A DNA stretch of 8,585 nt from Syntrophobacteria bacterium (GCA_030145435.1 JAQYVQ010000591.1:1-8585); one strand, 5' to 3'; shown: positions 1-6,290, counted from the first letter of the stretch. The notes: a model not told the origin generated them from the sequence alone. Numbers and translations are program-made.

Positions 1-446
1 AGGTGGTTCAGGACGATCACGAAATAGATGAGGAGTACGGCGCCGAGGAGGTATTTGACGATGGGTAGGTTCTTGTGAAGGCAGAGAACCGTCAGGCATA
101 GGGCGGTGAGGATGTATTTCACGTTGAAGAACATCTTCGGACCTATCCCGAGGAAGAAATCCATGATCGGGTTCATTTCCTCGGCGTTGTTTACGTGGAC
201 GTGGTAGAGGGTTAGAAAGGCATCCGCGGTCCCCAACAGGAGGATCGCCATCAGAAGGAGGAAAAACCGGAGGCTGTACTGGTCCACATAGATATGCCGC
301 CTCCTGTCCTCGTCCCTGCGCACGTCCTTTCTCTGGCCCCGCAAAGTATACCTGCTCAGGATAGGGGTCGGTCCCCTTCTGCGGTCCGGGACCATTCTTC
401 GCTTCTGGTTCTCCTCTTCGAAGACGGTATCTATGTTGTGAACCAC
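1..446 (-). CDS. DUF5658-type small integral membrane protein (3' end cut by window edge)
   Basis: No biochemical role is known for this family, and the assignment rests on recalled sequence style. The visible 148 residues start with a basic, arginine-rich cytoplasmic-looking region (about residues 13-51, with RR and DRRR clusters). A segment reading HIYVDQYSLRFFLLL (51-65) leads into a first membrane helix (about 59-80). It is followed by an asparagine/proline turn (EEMNPIMDFFLGIGP, 89-103), a second helix (about 104-123) with a KYILTAL core, a short HKN loop, and a third helix (about 129-147). The Y-x-D-x-Y / LNP / GP..FF..KY pattern is what suggests DUF5658. The start is taken as GTG at 446-444 because a strong Shine-Dalgarno, AAGGGAGGA, lies 9 nt upstream (464-456). 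An internal ATG at 395-393 has no well-spaced site. The frame stays open upstream to a TAA near 571, but no better start is seen there. The gene probably ends only a few codons beyond the window. Confidence 0.68.
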   Translation of the reverse strand, partial: MVHNIDTVFEEENQKRRMVPDRRRGPTPILSRYTLRGQRKDVRRDEDRRRHIYVDQYSLRFFLLLMAILLLGTADAFLTLYHVHVNNAEEMNPIMDFFLGIGPKMFFNVKYILTALCLTVLCLHKNLPIVKYLLGAVLLIYFVIVLNH

Positions 447-628
447 GAAAGCGATTCCTCCCTTCTGCTTTCTCGCCAGACCGTCCACAAAAGGGTCCGG
501 AGACCCAGTTGCCGCACGCGTCTCTTCGCTGCCTTTCAGGCCCCCGGGAGGGGGAGACAGGCTTTCTTACCCGATCTTCAATGAAATCGGCAGGTTTTGC
601 CTAAAGGTTTAGGGTTTTGGTAGGCTTT
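447..628 (-). promoter_or_regulatory. Structured leader between greA and the DUF5658 gene, possible riboswitch-like element
   Basis: This 182-nt gap holds no separate gene. On the coding strand it contains, in order: AGGC at 602-599 that can pair with GCCT at 562-559; between them a hairpin CCGAT/ATCGG (590-571, with TTC/GAA continuing the stem past one bulge); then a CCCCC-TCCC-GGGGG hairpin (554-541); then GGCAGC (533-528); then a terminator-like hairpin (506-489); then the Shine-Dalgarno. The layout GGCAAA..CC - hairpin - GG(8 nt)GCC - hairpin - GGCAGC resembles the class I cyclic-di-GMP (GEMM) aptamer. Against that, the usual GACGCAAA joining segment reads GTAAGAAA, the first hairpin lacks a GNRA tetraloop, and no 3' TTGCC-like strand closes the outer helix. 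A TATAGA at the end of greA could be a -10 box for a local promoter, but its -35 is poor. A structured regulatory leader is plausible; the ligand class is not established. Confidence 0.33.
489..506 (-). terminator. Small terminator-like (attenuator-like) hairpin upstream of the DUF5658 gene
   Basis: On the minus strand GGGTC (506-502) and GACCC (497-493) form a 5-bp GC-rich stem with a TCCG tetraloop, followed at once by TTTT (492-489). It sits about 43 nt before the GTG start and after the two larger leader hairpins, which is where a transcription-attenuating expression platform would lie. The stem is short and the T-run is only four bases, so termination strength is doubtful. It could equally be a partial terminator for readthrough from greA. 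Confidence 0.35.
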
Positions 629-1102
629 CTATAGATACTGGATTAATTTCACTTCGTACGAACGGGTCCCGCCGGGCGCCTTCACGACCGCCTCGTCCTC
701 CACCTCCTTGCCGATCAGTGCCCGTGCCATGGGCGAGTGAACAGAAATCTTTCCTTTTTTCACGTCCCCCTCTTCCGGGCCAACGATCTGGACCCGGATT
801 TCCTCCCCTGTGTTCAGATCCTCCAGGTCAACGGTCGCACCAAAAACGATCCTGTCCGAGGTAAGTTTCGAGGGATCGATCACGTCTGCCCTGGCCAGCT
901 TGTCTTCCAGGTCCCTTATCTTGGCCTCGATGTGCCCTTGCTTGTCTTTTGCGGCCTCGTATTCCGCGTTTTCGCTCAGGTCGCCGTGGGCGCGCGCAAT
1001 CTCTATCTCCTTGGCGACTTGGTATCGCTCCTTGGTCTTGAGCCGTTTCAACTCCGCTTTCAGATTCTCATAGCCTTCTTCCGTCATAGGAACTCGATCC
1101 AT
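629..1102 (-). CDS. greA: Transcription elongation factor GreA
   Basis: GreA binds in the RNA polymerase secondary channel and stimulates cleavage of backtracked transcripts, rescuing stalled elongation complexes in the cytoplasm. The 157-residue protein has the full family layout: an N-terminal antiparallel coiled coil (about residues 7-75) and a C-terminal FKBP-like domain (about 80-157). The coiled-coil tip reads HGDLSENAEYEAAK, with the acidic residues D41 and E44 that hold the catalytic Mg2+ in the family. The C-terminal domain has the expected segment GKISVHSPMARALIGKE. ATG at 1102 is chosen because a GAGGG-type site lies just upstream and MDRVPMT matches the usual N-terminus; M6 is a less likely alternative. 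It lies 50 nt after the pyrC stop, so it is probably co-transcribed with pyrC. No convincing terminator follows it. Length and motifs are normal. Confidence 0.96.
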   Translation of the reverse strand: MDRVPMTEEGYENLKAELKRLKTKERYQVAKEIEIARAHGDLSENAEYEAAKDKQGHIEAKIRDLEDKLARADVIDPSKLTSDRIVFGATVDLEDLNTGEEIRVQIVGPEEGDVKKGKISVHSPMARALIGKEVEDEAVVKAPGGTRSYEVKLIQYL

Positions 1103-1152
1103 CTCACCCTCTTCGTTTCCGGGAGAAACTCTCCCCCGTTTCTGTGTCGGTT

Positions 1153-2490
1153 TTAACCTCTCGTGATTCGGTCCTTCAGGGACTCCGTTTCTTCGTGCAC
1201 CACCTTCCCTCCCACCATCGTGAGCAGGGTCCTGCCCCTCACGGACCAGCCGTCAAAGGGGCAGTTCCTCGCCTTTGACCGGAACGAACGAGCATCCACC
1301 CGGAAGGTCCGGTCCGGATCCACGATAACGAGATCCGCCTGTCGGCCTACCTGCAGGGTCCCGGCATCGAGCGCCATGGCCCTTGCAGGCCCGACCGTAA
1401 GCAACTCGATCGCCCGCTCCAGACCGATCCGTTCCTGATCCACGAGAGAAAGCATCACCGGCAGGGTCGTCTCCAACCCGATGACACCAAAGGGCGCCTC
1501 TGCCAGCGAGGATGCCTTTTCGTCAGGATGGTGCGGCGCGTGGTCGCTGGCCACTGCGTCTACGGTCCCGTCCCTCAGGCCTTCCTGCAGGGCAAGCACG
1601 TCCTCTTCCGGCCGAAGGGGTGGGTTCATCTTGGCGTTCGATCCGAGCTTGAGGACAGCCTTCTCGTCCAGGACCAGGTGGTGAGGGGTCACCTCCGCCG
1701 TGACGCGGATGCCCCGATCCTTCGCCTTCCGGATCATCTCGAGCGATCTTGCTGTGCTCACATGGGCCAAATGCAGATGGGCCCCCGTATCCCACGCCAG
1801 CGCCAGGTCTCTGGCCGTCATCACATCCTCTGCTGCAGAGGGGATGCCCTTCACACCCAGCTTCTCGGCAATCTCTCCCTCCTGCACCACCCCCCCTCGA
1901 GCGAGATGATCGTCTTCGCAATGTGAAATCGTCGGACAGCCGATTTGCAGGGCTTTCTGCATGGCCTGCCTCGCCAGGCACGCGTTCATGACAGGGCGCC
2001 CATCGTCCGAAAAGGCGACGACCCCCTCCCACCTGAGGGCCTCGAGCGGCGCGAGGCTCCTTCCCTTCTGCCCGCGGGTGATCGCCCCCACCGGGTAGAC
2101 GCGCACCACCGCCTCGGAGGCAATCCTCTTCTTCAAATCACGTATCACAGACGAACGATCCAGGCAGGGGGTCGTGTTCGGCATGGCGAGGACCGAGGTA
2201 AATCCACCCGCCGCCGCGGCCTGGGTACCGCTCACCAGGGTTTCTTTGTGCTCCTGTCCGGGAACCCGCAGATGGATGTGAATGTCCACGAGCCCGGGAA
2301 ACAGGGAGTACCCCGTGAGATCGTAGATCTCCAGGGGCCTTTCCTCACGTTTCCACTGCTGATAAGGAGCCAGAGAGGGGGCCGACTCCACGATTCGTCC
2401 GTCGCGCACGAGCAGGTCCCGCGATCCGAAGGTCCCTGTTCCCGGGTCGACCAGCAGGGCGTTCGAGAAGAGGAAATCCGAAGTGCTCAA
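1153..2490 (-). CDS. pyrC: Dihydroorotase, class I (PyrC)
   Basis: This is the third enzyme of de novo pyrimidine synthesis; it cyclises N-carbamoyl-L-aspartate to dihydroorotate in the cytoplasm. The 445-residue amidohydrolase has the class I signature set: GLVDIHIHLRVPG with metal ligands H71 and H73, the AMPNTTP loop (102-108), FSDDG with D163, SHCEDD with H190, LAHVST with H243, the EVTPHHL segment (266-272) and ASDHAPH with catalytic D316. The C-terminal part rebuilds the small beta domain of the fold (ADLVIVDP). The start is TTG at 2490-2488: a TGA in the same frame lies only 42 nt upstream, no ATG or GTG intervenes, and an AAGGGAG Shine-Dalgarno (2507-2501) sits 10 nt before the TTG. 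That site abuts the foldback element that separates pyrC from lepB. A possible pyrB partner (aspartate transcarbamoylase) is not in the window. All expected metal ligands are present, so the enzyme looks functional. Confidence 0.95.
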   Translation of the reverse strand: MSTSDFLFSNALLVDPGTGTFGSRDLLVRDGRIVESAPSLAPYQQWKREERPLEIYDLTGYSLFPGLVDIHIHLRVPGQEHKETLVSGTQAAAAGGFTSVLAMPNTTPCLDRSSVIRDLKKRIASEAVVRVYPVGAITRGQKGRSLAPLEALRWEGVVAFSDDGRPVMNACLARQAMQKALQIGCPTISHCEDDHLARGGVVQEGEIAEKLGVKGIPSAAEDVMTARDLALAWDTGAHLHLAHVSTARSLEMIRKAKDRGIRVTAEVTPHHLVLDEKAVLKLGSNAKMNPPLRPEEDVLALQEGLRDGTVDAVASDHAPHHPDEKASSLAEAPFGVIGLETTLPVMLSLVDQERIGLERAIELLTVGPARAMALDAGTLQVGRQADLVIVDPDRTFRVDARSFRSKARNCPFDGWSVRGRTLLTMVGGKVVHEETESLKDRITRG

Positions 2491-2509
2491 GCGATCGTAT
2501 CTCCCTTTA

Positions 2510-2534
2510 GGGCCCGCGAAAAGATAATTTCACA
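2510..2534 (+). repeat. Left terminal inverted repeat (25 bp)
   Basis: Perfect inverted partner of 2699-2723. It begins GGGCCCGCG and ends in ATTTCACA. GGGCCC at the tip is itself a palindrome. If the flanking A at 2509 and T at 2724 are counted, the match is 26 bp. Confidence 0.9.
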
Positions 2535-2543
2535 TTTTCGCAT

Positions 2544-2655
2544 CTCAGATTTGGGTCAGATTCGGCCGCTCCTCAATCGCAAGGCCTTCGAAATAGCTAA
2601 GGCTATTCCTCTGGCCTCGCTCAATCGGCACGACCAAATCTGACCCAAATCTGAG
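2544..2655. repeat. Nested inner inverted repeat with central hairpin
   Basis: CTCAGATTTGGGTCAGATT (2544-2562) is matched perfectly by its reverse complement at 2637-2655. The pairing extends to 2568/2631 with two mismatches, and in minus-strand RNA both mismatches become G-U pairs. The centre contains AGGCC (2582-2586) with GGCCT (2613-2617), enclosing AATAGC-TAAG-GCTATT (2592-2607). CTCAATCG also occurs twice as a direct repeat (2572-2579 and 2620-2627). Confidence 0.85.
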
Positions 2656-2698
2656 CGCGAAACCCATCCCGCGATATGAGACAATTCGCCTCCCCCAC

Positions 2699-2723
2699 TG
2701 TGAAATTATCTTTTCGCGGGCCC
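2699..2723 (-). repeat. Right terminal inverted repeat (25 bp)
   Basis: Perfect inverted partner of 2510-2534. It ends in CGCGGGCCC, directly against the lepB stop codon (TTA on the plus strand at 2724-2726). Confidence 0.9.
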
Positions 2724-3356
2724 TTAGTGGAGCAGGTCACCGATCCTGCTCCACCGCACATTTCGTTCCGGTCCGTTCCATGACCAATAGATCATGAAGG
2801 CCTTGCCCTTCATCAACTCGAATGGGACAGGGCCCCACACGCGACTGTCTGAGCTGTTCTCCCGGTTGTCTCCCATCATGAAGTAGGAGTTCTCCGGGAT
2901 CTTCATTGGACCGTGGTTGTCCAGCCCTCGAACGAAACGGGAGCTCGCGTGGTAGGCGTACTCCTCATCATTCAACGGCTTGCCGTTGATGTGGACCTTT
3001 CTGTTGATCACCTGGATCGTCTCTCCGGGCAGCCCGATCACGCGCTTGATGAAGTCCTTCTTCCTCTCTGTCGGCTCGAGGAACACGACCACCTCTCCTC
3101 GCTCCGGCTTCTGGAAAGAAAACAGCCTCACCGTCGTGAACGGAATCTGTGGGCCGAAGATGAACTTGTTCACCAGGATGTGATCCCCCACCAGCAGTGT
3201 TGGAATCATCGACCCGGAAGGGATCTTGAAAGCCTGAACGATGAAGGAGCGGATGATGAAAGCCAGGACGAGAGCGATCAGAATCGCCTCTGTGTATTCC
3301 CGGAATGTGGACTTCTTCTTCCCTTGCACCCGATTCGTCTGATTCGTCGTATTCAA
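2724..3356 (-). CDS. lepB: Signal peptidase I
   Basis: LepB is a membrane-bound serine/lysine protease that removes signal peptides from exported proteins on the outer face of the inner membrane. The 210-residue protein has a short basic N-terminus (KKK at 13-15) and one membrane helix (about residues 22-43). The family boxes follow in order: IPSGSMIPTL with catalytic S49, GDHILVNKF (57-65), the general base K104 in FIKRVIGLPGE, and GDNRENSSDSRVWGPV (163-178). The start is TTG at 3356, with an AAGGAAGG Shine-Dalgarno 7 nt upstream; GTG at codon 10 has no such site. It follows the UDP-glucuronate decarboxylase gene after 66 nt. The last ten codons form a perfect hairpin, and the TAA stop may be one copy of the target duplication of the adjacent foldback element. 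The coding sequence is not disturbed, ending in a normal-looking VRWSRIGDLLH. Confidence 0.96.
   Translation of the reverse strand: MNTTNQTNRVQGKKKSTFREYTEAILIALVLAFIIRSFIVQAFKIPSGSMIPTLLVGDHILVNKFIFGPQIPFTTVRLFSFQKPERGEVVVFLEPTERKKDFIKRVIGLPGETIQVINRKVHINGKPLNDEEYAYHASSRFVRGLDNHGPMKIPENSYFMMGDNRENSSDSRVWGPVPFELMKGKAFMIYWSWNGPERNVRWSRIGDLLH
2727..2754 (-). repeat. Perfect 10-bp hairpin in the final codons of lepB
   Basis: On the coding strand GTGGAGCAGG (2754-2745) and CCTGCTCCAC (2736-2727) form a perfect 10-bp stem with an 8-nt loop, ending exactly before the TAA stop. There is no T-run after it, so it is not a classical terminator. The encoded residues (WSRIGDLLH) fit the usual LepB C-terminus, so the palindrome lies within conserved coding sequence. 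It adjoins the foldback insertion site and may have been the structural target. Confidence 0.75.
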
Positions 3357-3422
3357 CTCTTTTCCTTCCTTTCGGTGCGGGAACGGTTGATTGGCAACGT
3401 TCTCGGTTCCGCCTGGTCAGCG

Positions 3423-4379
3423 TCAACGCTGATTCTGTTTGACTTCGGGCGCTTCCTGGAAATGGGCGAGAGTCTTTCGAATGCCTTCCTCGAAAGTGAC
3501 CTTCGGCTCCCAGTCGAGCAGCTTCCTCGCCAGGGAGATGTCGGGCTGTCGAACCTTGGGATCATCCGGAGGCAGCCCTTGAAAAACAATCTTGCTCGGA
3601 GAGCCCGTGATCGCAACAATCGCCTTGGCAAACTCGAGGATGGACATCTCCTGCGGGTTGCCGAGATTGACAGGCTCTTTGTAATCCGTTTTAAACAGCA
3701 GCCTCCAGATCCCTTCGACCAGGTCGGAAACATAGCAGAAGCTTCTCGTCTGAGAGCCGTCTCCGAAGACCGTCAGGTCCTTCCCACTCAGGGCCTGGGG
3801 AAGCAGGGTGGGGACCACCCTTCCGTCGTTGATGCGCATTCGAGGCCCGTAGGTGTTGAAGATCCTCACGATGCGCGTGTCCATGTCGTGGTAGTTGTGA
3901 TAGGCCATCGTGAGGGCCTCTGCAAAGCGCTTGGCTTCGTCGTAGACGCCGCGGGGGCCCACCGGGTTGACGTTCCCCCAGTAGGTCTCCGGCTGGGGAT
4001 GGACCAGGGGATCCCCGTATGTCTCGGACGTGGATGCAAGCAGGAACCGGGCCTTCTTCTCCTTCGCGAGCCCCAGGGCCTTGTGTGTGCCCAAGGACCC
4101 GACCTTGAGGGTCTGGATCGGCAGCTGCTGGTAGTCGATCGGGCTCGCAGGCGATGCGAAGTGCAGGATGTAGTGCAACTCCCCCTTCAAATACAGGTAC
4201 TCGGTCACGTCCTGCTTGATGAAATGAAAACTCTCCTCCTCGAACAGGTGCGCGACATTTTGGAGGCTTCCCGTAATCAGGTTGTCCATGCAGAAGACTT
4301 CGAATCCCTCTGCCAGGAACCGATCGCAGAGATGCGACCCGATGAAGCCTGCTCCGCCGGTAATCAGGGCCCTTTCCAT
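3423..4379 (-). CDS. UDP-glucuronate decarboxylase (UDP-xylose synthase), extended SDR
   Basis: The enzyme oxidises UDP-glucuronate at C4 with bound NAD+, loses CO2 and reduces the intermediate to UDP-xylose, a precursor for cell-surface glycans. The 318-residue protein has the Rossmann motif GGAGFIG (8-14) and the family hallmarks ASPASPIDY (75-83), STSETYGDP (116-124), HPQPETYWGNVNP (127-139), NTYGPRM (175-181), NDGRVV (184-189) and DGSQTRSFCYV (207-217). The catalytic residues T117, E119, Y146, K150 and R277 line up with those described for human UXS1 (recalled numbering T118, E120, Y147, R277). The usual STSEVYG reads STSETYG here. ATG at 4379 is chosen because family proteins begin at MERALITGG-like sequence. 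An upstream ATG at 4457 would add 26 unrelated residues and overlap rfbD by 37 nt. It lies 41 nt after rfbD, within the sugar-nucleotide operon. No UDP-glucose dehydrogenase is in the window to supply UDP-glucuronate. Confidence 0.88.
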   Translation of the reverse strand: MERALITGGAGFIGSHLCDRFLAEGFEVFCMDNLITGSLQNVAHLFEEESFHFIKQDVTEYLYLKGELHYILHFASPASPIDYQQLPIQTLKVGSLGTHKALGLAKEKKARFLLASTSETYGDPLVHPQPETYWGNVNPVGPRGVYDEAKRFAEALTMAYHNYHDMDTRIVRIFNTYGPRMRINDGRVVPTLLPQALSGKDLTVFGDGSQTRSFCYVSDLVEGIWRLLFKTDYKEPVNLGNPQEMSILEFAKAIVAITGSPSKIVFQGLPPDDPKVRQPDISLARKLLDWEPKVTFEEGIRKTLAHFQEAPEVKQNQR

Positions 4380-4420
4380 GTTGTCTCTCGTCCTTCCCCT
4401 CTTCTGTGACGACTTTCTTG

Positions 4421-5257
4421 TCAACCGAAAAGATAGTCCTTCAAGGCCTCCGGCCATCCACGAAGTTGCATTCCCGTGGCCTTCTCGAATTTTCTACAGT
4501 CCAGGACCGAGTTCCCGGGCCGAGGGGCGGGTCTCCCAAGCTCCTCGGTCGAGATCGGCTCGACCGCCACGCCCTTCTTCCCGGCAAGCTCCAGGATCTT
4601 CTCCGCGAACCCCAGCCAGCTGCAGGAACCCTGGTTGGTCACATGATACGTGCCCTCGAGCCCCTTCTCCGCAGCCGACCGGAGCGCCATGGCCAGGTCG
4701 AGTGTATACGTGGGCGCCCCTCTCTGGTCATCGATCACCCGCAGTCGGTTCTTCTCACCGGCCTGCGCCAGGATCGCCTTCACGAAGTTCTTCCCCGCCT
4801 TTCCGTAGAGCCATGCCGTCCTGACCAGGCAGGCCTCGGGCAGGATCTCCCGTATTCTCTTCTCGCCTTCCCACTTGGACCGCCCGTAGACACCGAGCGG
4901 GTTCGGTGAATCCTCTTCAGAGTAAGGCCTCTCAGCCTTTCCGTCAAAGACGTAGTCGGTGCTCACGTGAATCAACCGGATTCGGCCCGCACGACAGGCG
5001 AGGGCAAGGTGGGCGGCCCCGTCCGCGTTTACCCGGAAGGCCACATCCTCCTGCTGCTCGCTCTTGTCCACGTCCGTATAGGCAGCGGCGTTGATCAGCA
5101 CATCCGGCGCCAGAGCGGCCACCTGCTCCTCGACCGCCTGGGGGTCCGTGATGTCCACTTCCTCCAGGTCAACCCCGATCACCTCGTGGGCGGATGCCAG
5201 GACGCGCATGAGATCGGCGCCGAGCATCCCCCTGCAACCCGAAACCAGTATTTTCAA
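4421..5257 (-). CDS. rfbD: dTDP-4-dehydrorhamnose reductase (RmlD)
   Basis: RmlD makes the last step of dTDP-L-rhamnose synthesis, reducing the 4-keto group of dTDP-4-dehydro-L-rhamnose with NAD(P)H. The 278-residue SDR has the nucleotide-binding motif G7-x-x-G10-x-x-G13 (SGCRGMLG), INAAAYTDVDKSE (55-67), HVSTDYVFDG (97-106) with T100, and VYGRSKWEGE with catalytic Y124 and K128. Later segments (VRTAWLYG, QRGAPTYT, GTYHVTNQG, RPGNSVLD) match the family. The start is TTG at 5257: an in-frame TGA lies 18 nt upstream, so no other start is available, and AGGA and AGGGG precede the TTG. It is 25 nt downstream of rfbB. Length is close to the family's usual 280-300 residues. Because no rmlC is nearby, the substrate epimer it sees in this organism is not proven by context. 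Confidence 0.92.
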   Translation of the reverse strand: MKILVSGCRGMLGADLMRVLASAHEVIGVDLEEVDITDPQAVEEQVAALAPDVLINAAAYTDVDKSEQQEDVAFRVNADGAAHLALACRAGRIRLIHVSTDYVFDGKAERPYSEEDSPNPLGVYGRSKWEGEKRIREILPEACLVRTAWLYGKAGKNFVKAILAQAGEKNRLRVIDDQRGAPTYTLDLAMALRSAAEKGLEGTYHVTNQGSCSWLGFAEKILELAGKKGVAVEPISTEELGRPAPRPGNSVLDCRKFEKATGMQLRGWPEALKDYLFG

Positions 5258-5282
5258 GACCCCTGTTCCTGTTCATTGCAGA

Positions 5283-6290
5283 TCATCGGTTTCTGTACAT
5301 CCGCTCGTAGTATTCCCGGTATTCCCCACTCTTGATCTTCTGCCACCAGGGCTCGTTCCGGAGGTACCAGTCGATTGTGTCCGCCATTCCGTCCTGAAAA
5401 GGCGTTTCCGGCCGCCAGCCGAGCTCTGTTTGTATCTTCGAGCTGTCGATCGCATACCGTCGATCATGCCCGGGCCTGTCCTTCACGTGCCGGACCAGAC
5501 CGGCATCCTTGTCGAGCTTCTCGAGGATCGTTTGCGTAATCTCCAGGTTCGTCCTCTCCGCGTCGGCACCGACATTGTAGATCTCTCCGGGCCGCCCATC
5601 ATGAAGAACCCGGTCGAGCGCGCTGCAATGGTCCCGCACGTAGATCCAGTCTCGAACGTAGAGGCCATCTCCATACACGGGGAGCGGCTCGTCCGCCAGT
5701 GCGTTGGTGATGAAGAGCGGGATCAGCTTCTCCGGGAACTGGAAGGGACCGTAGTTGTTCGAGCATCGTGTCACCACGACAGGAAGGTCGTAGGTCTTCC
5801 AGTAGGCGCGGCACAGGAGGTCCGCCGAAGCCTTGCTCGCCGAGTAGGGGCTGTTGGGCGCGAGGGGGCTCTCCTCGGTGAACGCACCCTCCCCTGCGAG
5901 GGAGCCGTACACCTCATCCGTGGAGATCTGCAGGAACCGGTTGACCCGATACCGCCTCGCCGCCTCCAGCAGGGCCTGCGTGCCCAGTATGTTCGTGGCC
6001 AGGAAGTGGCCCGGGTCTTCGATGCTCCGGTCTACATGGCTCTCCGCGGCGAAGTTGACCACCCCGTCCACACCCTCTGCGAAGAGCCCGTCCAGCAGCC
6101 CCGCATCCGCGATGTCCCCTCGGACGAAGCGGTAGTTTTCCCTGCCCTCCAGATCCGCCAGGTTCTCCAGGTTGCCCGCATACGTAAGCAGATCCAGGTT
6201 GACCACCTCGTAGTCAGGGTGCACTTCGAGGATGTACCGGACAAAATTCGAGCCGATGAAGCCCGCGCCGCCCGTGACCAGGATCTTCAT
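5283..6290 (-). CDS. rfbB: dTDP-glucose 4,6-dehydratase (RmlB)
   Basis: RmlB converts dTDP-D-glucose to dTDP-4-keto-6-deoxy-D-glucose using bound NAD+, the branch point for rhamnose and other dTDP-deoxysugars. The 335-residue extended SDR shows GGAGFIG (7-13), the LDLLTYAGNLENL segment (32-44), FAAESHVDRSI (80-90), ISTDEVYG (122-129) with the dehydratase T124-D125-E126 triad, and YSASKASAD with Y149 and K153. SNNYGPFQFPEKLIP, YVRDWIYV and RPGHDRRYAID are further hallmarks. The start ATG overlaps the rfbA stop as ATGA (6290-6287), which indicates translational coupling, and AAGGTGG lies upstream inside rfbA. Length and active site are typical of a working enzyme. Confidence 0.96.
   Translation of the reverse strand: MKILVTGGAGFIGSNFVRYILEVHPDYEVVNLDLLTYAGNLENLADLEGRENYRFVRGDIADAGLLDGLFAEGVDGVVNFAAESHVDRSIEDPGHFLATNILGTQALLEAARRYRVNRFLQISTDEVYGSLAGEGAFTEESPLAPNSPYSASKASADLLCRAYWKTYDLPVVVTRCSNNYGPFQFPEKLIPLFITNALADEPLPVYGDGLYVRDWIYVRDHCSALDRVLHDGRPGEIYNVGADAERTNLEITQTILEKLDKDAGLVRHVKDRPGHDRRYAIDSSKIQTELGWRPETPFQDGMADTIDWYLRNEPWWQKIKSGEYREYYERMYRNR

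Larger units (their letters stand above)
2510..2723. mobile_element. MITE-like foldback element, 214 bp, inserted between lepB and pyrC
   Basis: The element has perfect 25-bp terminal inverted repeats starting GGGCCCGCG (2510-2534 and 2699-2723). It is flanked by TTA on both sides (2507-2509 and 2724-2726), which looks like a 3-bp target duplication. Inside lies a second inverted repeat (2544-2568 with 2631-2655) and a central hairpin (2582-2617). The spacers between outer and inner repeats are unequal, 9 nt on the left and 43 nt on the right. There is no ORF of note and no transposase, so any movement would need an enzyme supplied elsewhere. Read on the coding strand, the left-hand duplicate is TAA directly before AGGGAG, and the right-hand duplicate is the lepB stop codon. 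A chromosomal palindrome that never moved, or a large RNA hairpin regulating the operon, is the alternative. The family is not recognised. Confidence 0.66.

Noticed and set aside
294..584. 96-residue plus-strand open frame at the left end
   Set aside because: It lies antisense to the DUF5658 gene and its leader, has no convincing ribosome site and no recognisable motif.
1121..1135. GGGAGA-AAC-TCTCCC hairpin between pyrC and greA, considered as a terminator
   Set aside because: The stem is 6 bp with a 3-nt loop and no T-run follows on the transcribed strand. It lies only 19 nt before the greA start, so it is more likely chance or a weak leader structure.
3361..3422. GAACGTTG / CAACCGTTC partial dyad between the UXS gene and lepB, considered as a terminator or operator
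   Set aside because: The two arms match only with a bulge, there is no T-run, and the 66-nt gap is short enough for simple co-transcription.
2913..4409. 498-residue open frame on the plus strand opposite lepB and the UXS gene
   Set aside because: It runs antisense to two well-supported genes with clear catalytic motifs, and its arginine- and leucine-rich translation looks like a shadow of GC-rich coding sequence.
4380..4457. N-terminal extension of the UDP-glucuronate decarboxylase from an upstream ATG at 4457
   Set aside because: The extra 26 residues have no family counterpart and overlap the end of rfbD, while the internal ATG at 4379 gives the standard N-terminus and a length of 318 residues.
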